Below the pieces are notes generated by a model. It had not been told where the DNA came from. It was given only the letters and a program-made list of their open reading frames with translations, and ran no database searches. Shown here one piece after another: positions 1-4,115 of a DNA stretch of 5,592 nucleotides. Source of the stretch: Thermomicrobiaceae bacterium. GTDB lineage: Bacteria > Chloroflexota > Chloroflexia > Thermomicrobiales > Thermomicrobiaceae. A program made the translations under genes and the position numbers. The stretch covers positions 1 to 5,592 of the forward strand of contig SKTL01000529.1 of the NCBI GenBank assembly GCA_007122555.1, read 5' to 3'. Within the stretch, counting starts at the first letter, position 1. The number at the start of each line of letters is the position of its first letter.

Positions 1-396
1 CCAGAAGCTCGCCGCCGGGAGCCAGGAAGTGTTCTCGCGCTCAACGGCAGTCTCCCCTTTCCCAGCATTGGGAGAGCGGTCGGGGGTGAGGGCTGCTCCA
101 CCAAAATACCGCACCGCATACAGGCTGATTCCCAGCCCGACAGCGCCGGTCATCCCGATCAGGAACACGCTCAATCCGTCGGCCCGGAGGGAGATTCCCA
201 GCGGCGCGTCCCAGCCGCCGAGCGAGTATGTCCAGACGCCGCCGGACCAGACTTCGACCACCAGCAGAAACGAGGCGATCGCCGTCAAACAGGATCCAGC
301 CAGCCCGAGCACTCGCGATGCCCGGCCCCCGATCGCAAACGCGGCCAGCCCGAAGATCAGCGGGATCAGGATGACCCAGATTCCGGCTTCGATCAC
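1..396 (-). CDS. mrpD: Mrp antiporter subunit D (MrpD/MnhD, NuoN-like), N-terminal part
   Basis: Membrane proton-channel subunit of the Mrp Na+(K+)/H+ antiporter, homologous to the NuoL/M/N subunits of complex I. The reading frame opens with GTG at 394-396, overlapping the mrpC stop as GTGA, with an AGGA motif about 9 bases upstream. It stays open for 132 codons to the window edge, so only the N-terminus is seen. Two hydrophobic segments (residues 6-22 and 29-47) are followed by WTYSLGGWDAPLGISLRADGLS (residues 55-76, written here as motif WTYSLGGWDAPLG plus IxLRADGLS), typical of MrpD/NuoN N-termini, and a third helix near 77-97 ending in YAVRYF. Residues 99-123 are a polar, Pro/Gly/Glu-rich insert (ALTPDRSPNAGKGE) encoded by a palindromic repeat. 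The normal sequence seems to resume at WLPAASFW. The family usually has about 500 residues. Identity is confident; whether the insert is tolerated is inference. Confidence 0.85.
   Translation of the reverse strand, partial: MIEAGIWVILIPLIFGLAAFAIGGRASRVLGLAGSCLTAIASFLLVVEVWSGGVWTYSLGGWDAPLGISLRADGLSVFLIGMTGAVGLGISLYAVRYFGGAALTPDRSPNAGKGETAVERENTSWLPAASFW
51..93. repeat. Short GC-rich palindromic repeat inserted in mrpD
   Basis: The plus strand shows an imperfect hairpin: CTTTCCCA (57-64), loop GCAT, TGGGAGAG (69-76), with one G-T pair. It is flanked by CTCCCC on the left and CGGGGGTGAGGG on the right. The arrangement (CCCTCACCCC ... CTCTCCCA ... GGGAG on the minus strand) matches a dispersed repeat I know from many GC-rich bacterial genomes, often translated as LTPxPSPxxGxGE or SPHPRPLSxxxERG. 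Here mrpD reads it as ALTPDRSPNAGKGE without a stop. Only one copy is in the window, so repeat status rests on recall. Confidence 0.6.
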
Positions 397-707
397 GTCG
401 AGCCGTCCTCATCGCTCAGTTCGGTCTCACCAGTCTCTGCGTGATATCGCCGCGCAAGGGCCAGCGCAAACGCGGTGGCGCTCACGGCAACGACGATCCC
501 GGTCAGCACCATCGCTTGAGGTACAGGATCGGCGACGCCATCGATCCGATTCCGCCAGGCTATGGCGATGAGCAGGAGAAAGACCGAGCTGCCCATCATG
601 TTCAGAGCAAGAATCTTCCGGAGTAGATGCGCGCGGGTAATCAACCCGTGCAGGCAGATGACGAACAATCCGGTCGCCGCAAGCGCGTAGATCAGGAACA
701 GGCTCAT
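393..707 (-). CDS. mrpC: Mrp antiporter subunit C (MrpC/MnhC, NuoK-like)
   Basis: Small membrane subunit of the Mrp antiporter, homologous to NuoK of complex I, about 104 residues with three predicted helices (near 3-22, 30-50 and 64-88). The family signature DPVPQAMVLTGIVVAVSATA lies at residues 60-79. The start is the ATG at 705-707, which overlaps the mrpB stop as ATGA and has GGGGGAGG about 6 bases upstream. The same frame is open further upstream, but that extension only shadows mrpB and lacks hydrophobic character. The C-terminus is short, acidic and cytoplasm-like (ETELSDEDGST). The stop overlaps the mrpD GTG start. Length is normal for MrpC. Confidence 0.93.
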   Translation of the reverse strand: MSLFLIYALAATGLFVICLHGLITRAHLLRKILALNMMGSSVFLLLIAIAWRNRIDGVADPVPQAMVLTGIVVAVSATAFALALARRYHAETGETELSDEDGST

Positions 708-1432
708 ACGTGGCCTCCCCCGGACTCCTCGCCGAGATCGTCGGGATCCGGCCGGGCGGCGACGAACAGCGCGACGAAGCTCACCGCCACGGTCCAGGTA
801 ATGAGCAGTTCCACAATGACGATCAGCAGGCCGGCACGTTCCGGCGGATACTCCAGAAATGACCATCCAGCAAGAAACAGCGCCGTGGCGACCACCAGAA
901 ATCCGGCGAATCCGGCCAGCAGGCTTCCCCGCAGCCAGAACGCGCTGAGCAGTCCAACCGAGCGATAGCCACTGAGTCGCAGAAGCACCAGCGCGGCGCC
1001 GATGACTGCTCCGGCCTGGAAGGCTCCGCCGGGCGCGTCAGTCCCTCGCCAGAGCAGATAGACGCCGGTGACGATCGCCAGCGGCGCCAGGATTCTCACC
1101 AGCCAGTCGAGCACCGGACCTGGCGAACGCGCGGCAGGTTGTTCCGGCAGTCTGGTCGCCTGTCGCAATGCCAGAGCGCCCCAGGCGGCCAGCAGGAGCA
1201 CCGCCACTTCCAGCCAGGTGTCGTAGGCGCGGAAATTGAGCAGCACGGCGGTCGGGGGATGGGCTACCCCGCTTTCGTCGATTCGCTCCATCACGTTCGA
1301 CGTCAGACCGGTCGGCTCGTCGCCCAGGTCAAGCACCGCAAATGCCAGCACAGCGAGCAAGGCAACCGAGAATACGCTGGAGAGTATTCGCACCAGCATG
1401 CCGGGATCGGTCAGTGGATCACGGTTGCCCAT
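704..1432 (-). CDS. mrpB: MbhE-MnhB fusion subunit (MrpB plus the MrpA C-terminal MbhE-like domain)
   Basis: A protein of 242 residues with two known modules. Residues 1-100 resemble MbhE, the region that ends MrpA in most bacteria: a first helix near 12-35, then TAVLLNFRAYDTWLEV (61-76) and another helix. Residues 108-230 are an MnhB/MrpB domain with GVYLLWRGTDAPGGAFQAG (123-141) and four helices. I chose the ATG at 1430-1432 because AGGAGG lies 6 bases upstream and the protein then begins sensibly; the frame is open back to 1507, but that part covers the preceding gene. It overlaps the MbhD-like gene by 14 bases and ends in ATGA with mrpC. It belongs to the membrane antiporter complex. Fusion of MbhE to MnhB is visible in the sequence; its assembly role is inferred from the family. 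Confidence 0.87.
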   Translation of the reverse strand: MGNRDPLTDPGMLVRILSSVFSVALLAVLAFAVLDLGDEPTGLTSNVMERIDESGVAHPPTAVLLNFRAYDTWLEVAVLLLAAWGALALRQATRLPEQPAARSPGPVLDWLVRILAPLAIVTGVYLLWRGTDAPGGAFQAGAVIGAALVLLRLSGYRSVGLLSAFWLRGSLLAGFAGFLVVATALFLAGWSFLEYPPERAGLLIVIVELLITWTVAVSFVALFVAARPDPDDLGEESGGGHV

Positions 1433-1721
1433 GATCGCCCTCCTCTCCGGCCGGTTGGTCTGATCGGATGTACGGGAAGCGCCGGCCGGTGATCTGGCCG
1501 ACCGCATCGAGCATCAACGCCCCGGTCAACCCGGCGCCGATTGACGCTTCCGCCAGCGCGATATCCGGCGCTTGCAGACGCACCCAGGCGAGCGCCATCA
1601 ACAGGCCGAAGGTGATGAAGAGCACCACCGCCTTGAAGAGATCCGGAGCCGACAGCACCCGCCAGCAGAGCCAGACAAGCGTGATCGCCAGGATTCCGTC
1701 GAAGATCATCTCAAACGTCAT
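1419..1721 (-). CDS. MbhD-like (DUF4040) antiporter subunit
   Basis: A 100-residue protein with three hydrophobic helices (about 5-22, 29-47, 53-74) and the motif LQAPDIALAEASIGAGL at 49-65, the hallmark of the MbhD/DUF4040 domain. In canonical bacterial Mrp operons this domain is part of the long MrpA C-terminus; here it is a separate gene, as in archaeal Mbh-type membrane modules. The start ATG at 1719-1721 overlaps the mrpG end by 11 bases and has GGGAG about 7 bases upstream. An internal ATG four codons later is less well placed. The C-terminus is hydrophilic (GRRFPYIRSDQ...). It probably forms part of the ion-translocation path beside MrpB, MrpC, MrpF and MrpG. Confidence 0.88.
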   Translation of the reverse strand: MTFEMIFDGILAITLVWLCWRVLSAPDLFKAVVLFITFGLLMALAWVRLQAPDIALAEASIGAGLTGALMLDAVGQITGRRFPYIRSDQPAGEEGDHGQP

Positions 1722-2016
1722 CGGGGCGCTCCCGGGACGTCGATTCGAGCGCGTGGTTGGCTATCAGATATCCGGATGTCGCCGCGGCGGCCAGCGCCAG
1801 CAGCCAGACAAGCAGAAGTTTCAGCGCCACGGAAACAGAGTCCGCCTGCAGCAGAAGTCCAAGCACGATGAAGCCGAGACCCAGATTGTCCGCTTTGGTC
1901 AGTGCGTGAATCCGGGAGTGCAGATCTGGAAACCGGAGCAGCCCGATCGTGCCAGCCAGATAGAAGGCCGCCCCGACGATGATCAACACCGCCGTCAGGA
2001 TCCCCAGCGCGCTCAC
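1711..2016 (-). CDS. mrpG: Mrp antiporter subunit G (MrpG/MnhG)
   Basis: Membrane subunit of the Mrp antiporter, 101 residues, normal for the family, with three helices (about 5-25, 44-58, 64-86). The signature GTIGLLRFPDLHSRIHALTK occupies residues 22-41. The start is GTG at 2014-2016, overlapping the mrpF stop as GTGA, with GGGAG about 8 bases upstream. The end overlaps the MbhD-like gene by 11 bases. Its position directly after mrpF is the usual arrangement in Mrp and Mbh clusters. Confidence 0.94.
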   Translation of the reverse strand: MSALGILTAVLIIVGAAFYLAGTIGLLRFPDLHSRIHALTKADNLGLGFIVLGLLLQADSVSVALKLLLVWLLALAAAATSGYLIANHALESTSRERPDDV

Positions 2017-2294
2017 GAGCCCGGCTCCCCGGGTTGAGCAGTCGGCCGGCCGGCGAAACGCACGAATACGACGGTGTTGATCACCGCAAGCAGCACGACG
2101 ACCAGAGCGATATCCCGCAGGGCCGGTTGATCAAGCGCCTCGGCCAGCAACAGGATGATCGCAACCCCGGTTGTCCCGAAGAGCTGGGCGGCCAGCATGC
2201 GATCGCCCCGGCTCGGACCGATCAGAATCCGGATCAATCCGCCCAGGACATTCAGCAGCAGAAATATCGCGATAGCCAGATAGAGCGTGTCCAT
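2013..2294 (-). CDS. mrpF: Mrp antiporter subunit F (MrpF/MnhF)
   Basis: Membrane subunit of the Mrp antiporter, 93 residues with three helices (about 3-25, 36-52, 60-80). The family motif GPSRGDRMLAAQL is at 26-38, preceded by RI, followed by GTTGVAIILLL. In B. subtilis MrpF has been linked to bile-acid and Na+ efflux, and in complexes it forms part of the core with MrpA and MrpG. It is the first gene of the cluster here; no mrpE precedes it. No Shine-Dalgarno-like sequence is visible upstream of the ATG at 2292-2294, unlike all downstream genes, while a -10-like box lies 7 bases before it, so the transcript may be leaderless. Confidence 0.94.
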   Translation of the reverse strand: MDTLYLAIAIFLLLNVLGGLIRILIGPSRGDRMLAAQLFGTTGVAIILLLAEALDQPALRDIALVVVLLAVINTVVFVRFAGRPTAQPGEPGS

Positions 2295-2345
2295 AGCGAC
2301 TATACTACCGAATCCTCGGCAGCTCGAAACAGGCCGCAGGCCTGC
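2295..2345 (-). promoter_or_regulatory. Candidate leaderless promoter of the mrp operon
   Basis: Read on the minus strand, TAGTAT (2302-2307) fits the TANNNT -10 pattern and lies 7 bases before the mrpF ATG, so transcription could begin at the A of the start codon. A very weak -35 candidate, TTTCGA (2324-2329), sits 16 bases upstream. Just above it is a perfect 10-base palindrome, GCAGGCCTGC (2336-2345), which could bind a regulator. There is no ribosome binding site in the gap. All of this is pattern matching without transcript data. Confidence 0.4.
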
Positions 2346-2470
2346 AACGGTCTTATCGATTCACGTGTGAAAGACGGCTTCTGGGAAATCGCTGATGGCG
2401 TGCAGCGTCAACTCGTATTTAGCCATCGGCGGAACATGGCGTTCCGGATTCAGGACTGCTTAACGAAGTA

Positions 2471-2495
2471 CGGACCCGGGTGTGGGCCGGGTCCG
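2471..2495 (-). terminator. Strong GC hairpin, possible terminator of the small gene
   Basis: A perfect 9-base stem CGGACCCGG (2471-2479) and CCGGGTCCG (2487-2495) closes a 7-base loop. It lies about 95 bases after the stop of the 61-codon gene and before the mrp promoter. No T-run follows on either strand; on the minus strand the hairpin is followed by TACTTCGTTAAG. It may stop or stabilise the small-gene transcript, but it is not a canonical intrinsic terminator. Confidence 0.45.
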
Positions 2496-2590
2496 CAGGT
2501 GGTGATGGGTACTGGGTGTGGGAGTAAGGATCTCGGGTCCTCGCCGGAGCGCCAGTTCACCCGACGAGGGTTCGCGTCAGGGTTCGTCGA

Positions 2591-2776
2591 TTAGTAGACG
2601 CTGATGCGACTTACCGTCTGCCGGATGCTTTCGAAGTCTCGGCGAGCTTCCTGAGCGCTCGGGCCGCCTTCCTGGCGGTCACGCAACAGGGTGCCGTAGT
2701 AGTGCTCGAACGGCGAGTCGCCGATAAACGTGGTGTTCCCTGAGAACATCCGTTTGAAACGATTGATACCAAACAT
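2591..2776 (-). CDS. Small uncharacterised protein A (61 aa), paralogue of protein B
   Basis: Not recognised as a known family. The ATG at 2774-2776 is preferred because AAAGGA lies 8 bases upstream; an in-frame ATG at 2809 has no such site. The product is a soluble, charged 61-residue protein with no signal peptide or membrane helix. The N-terminus is basic (FKRMF), then D20-xx-F23-xx-YY26-27-xx-L30 and a helix-prone EARRDF (43-48). The same pattern F-xx-YY-xx-L...R-x-E...EARR occurs in the neighbouring 54-residue protein, suggesting an old duplication. A palindromic operator-like site lies about 65 bases upstream of the start. Function is unknown. The ribosome binding site, shared motif and shared upstream site make it likely to be a real gene. 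Confidence 0.65.
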   Translation of the reverse strand: MFGINRFKRMFSGNTTFIGDSPFEHYYGTLLRDRQEGGPSAQEARRDFESIRQTVSRISVY

Positions 2777-2833
2777 AATCTCTGTCCTTTCGAAGTCGAA
2801 TGCGCTCACGCGCCTCGTCTCAATATCACTGTT

Positions 2834-2858
2834 AGAACTCTATCACGATATCGTGATA
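2834..2858. promoter_or_regulatory. Operator-like palindrome upstream of small gene A
   Basis: The perfect 18-base palindrome TATCACGATATCGTGATA (2841-2858) is preceded by AGAACTC, and the whole 25-base block is repeated exactly at 3123-3147. Read toward the small gene on the minus strand, it is followed after 17 bases by TATTGA, preceded by TG, a possible extended -10, so TCGTGA inside the palindrome could serve as a -35. Binding of a dimeric regulator at this spot would control the promoter. The regulator is not encoded in the window. Confidence 0.7.
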
Positions 2859-2883
2859 CCGTCAAGTACGAATGCGGGCAAAG

Positions 2884-3048
2884 CTACAGCCGGATGTTCA
2901 ACCGGTACATCGCCGCGTCAACTTCGCGCCGGGCCTCTCCCCTGGTCTCGTTCCGCGCCGCCAGCGAGCTGTAGTACTTTGCGAATCGATCGTTATCTAC
3001 CCGGTACTGCGAGTTCCAGGCGATCATGCTCTGCAGTCGTCGAATCAT
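2884..3048 (-). CDS. Small uncharacterised protein B (54 aa), paralogue of protein A
   Basis: A minus-strand ORF from ATG (3046-3048) to TAG (2884-2886), with GAGAGGA about 9 bases upstream. The product is 54 residues, soluble and arginine-rich, without membrane helix or signal peptide. Visible features are IRRLQSMIAW at the N-terminus, then D20-x-F22-xx-YY25-26-xx-L29, RNE (32-34), and EARREVDAAM (38-47). These line up with the FxxYYxxL, RxE and EARR blocks of protein A, with a gap of a few residues before EARR. The family is not recognised. The gene stops 26 bases before the operator of gene A, and has its own copy of the operator about 80 bases upstream, so both genes are probably controlled together but transcribed separately. 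Confidence 0.65.
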   Translation of the reverse strand: MIRRLQSMIAWNSQYRVDNDRFAKYYSSLAARNETRGEARREVDAAMYRLNIRL

Positions 3049-3093
3049 CGTCAGCGTTCCTCTCGAATACTCAATCTTTGTCAGTCCTCATAC

Positions 3094-3110
3094 TGCGGGG
3101 TCAGCCCGCA
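3094..3110 (-). other. Small hairpin in the leader of gene B
   Basis: A perfect 6-base stem TGCGGG/CCCGCA around a 5-base loop lies between the operator and the start of gene B, so it would be in the 5' untranslated RNA. No T-run follows it. It could affect RNA stability or be a chance GC-rich stem. Confidence 0.25.
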
Positions 3111-3122
3111 TCATTAAGGGAC

Positions 3123-3149
3123 AGAACTCTATCACGATATCGTGATAGA
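3123..3149. promoter_or_regulatory. Operator-like palindrome between gene B and the BKACE gene
   Basis: Second copy of the 25-base block found at 2834-2858. Here the perfect palindrome extends to 22 bases (3128-3149), because TC and GA flank the 18-base core. It lies about 80 bases upstream of small gene B on the minus strand and about 125 bases upstream of the BKACE start on the plus strand. In a divergent intergenic region it could control one or both. The match of context to the other copy favours gene B as the main target. Confidence 0.72.
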
Positions 3150-3202
3150 CGCAAATGAAGATTCTGTGAATATCCCCCGCTGCGAATCGGGTCGCTTTCG
3201 TC

Positions 3203-3208
3203 TATGAT
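3203..3208 (+). promoter_or_regulatory. Candidate -10 box of the BKACE-MlrC operon
   Basis: TATGAT differs from the TATAAT consensus at one position and lies about 65 bases upstream of the preferred start. No good -35 is seen at the usual distance (CTGCGA at 3180-3185 is poor). Confidence 0.35.
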
Positions 3209-3273
3209 GGCCTGACTACGGCAGACTTCCGGCGATCCGACTGTACGAGATGGATGAAAGAGAGCCAGCCTCT

Positions 3274-4113
3274 ATGGACAAGGCGATCATTTCCGTTGCA
3301 ACCACTGGCGGCATCACCAGTCGCGAGCAGACCCCCTATGTTCCGATTACCGAAGAGGAGATTGCACAGCAGGCGATCGAAAGCTGGAAAGCCGGCGCAT
3401 CGATCCTGCACGTCCACGTCCGCGACGAGGATCAGCTCGCGACTTGCGACCCGGAACGGTACGCCCGCGTGCAGGAGCTCGTCCGAGCCGAGCCCGGGTG
3501 CGACATGATCATCAATATGTCAACCGGTGGCCGGGTTGGTCGCCTGACCGAAGACGAACGGATTGCACCGGTCCGCGTCCGCCCTGAGGTCGCGTCGTAC
3601 GACTGCGGGTCGATCAACTTCGGCGACGGGGTTTTCGTTAACTCCCCGCAGTTCCTGGATCAGCTCGCCAGAGAGATGCAGGAGTATGGCGTCAAACCGG
3701 AGATCGAGTGCTTCGACACCGGGATGATTGAGAACGCCAAACGAATTATCGATAAGGGACTGATCGAACCACCCTACTGGTTCCAGTTCGTGCTCGGCAT
3801 CCGCGGCGGCGCTCCGGCGAACATCCAGCACCTCAACCTGATGATCAACGAGCTCCCGGAAAACTCCCGCTGGTCTGTCTGCGCCATCGGCCGGCATCAG
3901 CTGCCGATGAACGCGATCGCTCTGGCGCTGGGCGGGCATCCCCGCACCGGCCTGGAAGACAACATCTACTACTCCTACCGCGTGCTGGCGGAAAGCAATC
4001 AGCAGCTCGTCGCACGGGTTGCCCGGCTCTGTAAGGAGATGGAGCGACCAGTCGCGACGCCGGCGGAGACCCGCGAGATGCTCGGCTTGCCGCCGTTCCA
4101 GCCGGAGGCATAA
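3274..4113 (+). CDS. Beta-keto acid cleavage enzyme (BKACE, DUF849)
   Basis: A TIM-barrel, Zn-dependent enzyme. The founding member Kce (lysine fermentation) condenses 3-keto-5-aminohexanoate with acetyl-CoA and splits it to acetoacetate and a CoA thioester; other members use different beta-keto acids. Counting from the ATG at 3274, the metal ligands HVH fall at H46 and H48, the same numbers as in Kce, and the distal Glu of GLEDN is E228 (E230 in Kce). Other family signatures are VATTGG (8-13), INMSTGG near 79-85 and SINFGDGVFVN near 110-120. An in-frame ATG at 3250 would add 8 residues but has no better ribosome binding site; GAAAGAGAG lies 9 bases before 3274. Length, 279 residues, is typical. 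The exact substrate cannot be assigned. The next gene starts two bases after its stop, indicating an operon with an M81 peptidase. Confidence 0.9.
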   Translation: MDKAIISVATTGGITSREQTPYVPITEEEIAQQAIESWKAGASILHVHVRDEDQLATCDPERYARVQELVRAEPGCDMIINMSTGGRVGRLTEDERIAPVRVRPEVASYDCGSINFGDGVFVNSPQFLDQLAREMQEYGVKPEIECFDTGMIENAKRIIDKGLIEPPYWFQFVLGIRGGAPANIQHLNLMINELPENSRWSVCAIGRHQLPMNAIALALGGHPRTGLEDNIYYSYRVLAESNQQLVARVARLCKEMERPVATPAETREMLGLPPFQPEA

Positions 4114-4115
4114 CG

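Larger units (their letters stand above)
2295..2590. other. Non-coding gap between mrpF and the first small gene
   Basis: About 300 bases without a convincing gene on either strand. It holds the mrp promoter candidate at its left end, a 21-codon minus-strand ORF (2361-2426, MAKYELTLHAISDFPEAVFHT) that lacks a good ribosome binding site, and GC-rich hairpins from 2471 onward. No mrpE, tRNA or mobile-element remnant could be recognised. Confidence 0.5.

Noticed and set aside
41..412. Minus-strand ORF of 123 codons over the mrpD region
   Set aside because: It is out of frame with mrpD; the protein is arginine-rich with no membrane helices, while the GTG-started frame next to it gives a clear MrpD N-terminus.
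2361..2426. 21-codon minus-strand ORF (MAKYELTLHAISDFPEAVFHT)
   Set aside because: It reads like a natural peptide, but has no good ribosome binding site and no supporting context, so it was not called as a gene.
2034..2594. Plus-strand ORF of 186 codons over mrpF and the gap
   Set aside because: The first half is antisense to mrpF, the second half shows no domain and low-complexity composition; no ribosome binding site.
2591..3048. Similarity of the FxxYYxxL pattern to the C-terminal region of IS110-type transposases
   Set aside because: The key GK and RKLL residues of that region are missing and no transposase remnants or element ends are seen nearby.
3088..3114. 8-codon upstream ORF (MMRADPAV) in the leader of gene B, overlapping the hairpin
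   Set aside because: No ribosome binding site, and no run of a single regulatory amino acid as expected for an attenuator leader.
2834..3149. The two palindromes as a CRISPR array or as ends of a mobile element
   Set aside because: Only two copies in direct orientation about 290 bases apart, with two ribosome-site-bearing genes arranged behind them; no spacers of regular size, no target duplication and no transposase.
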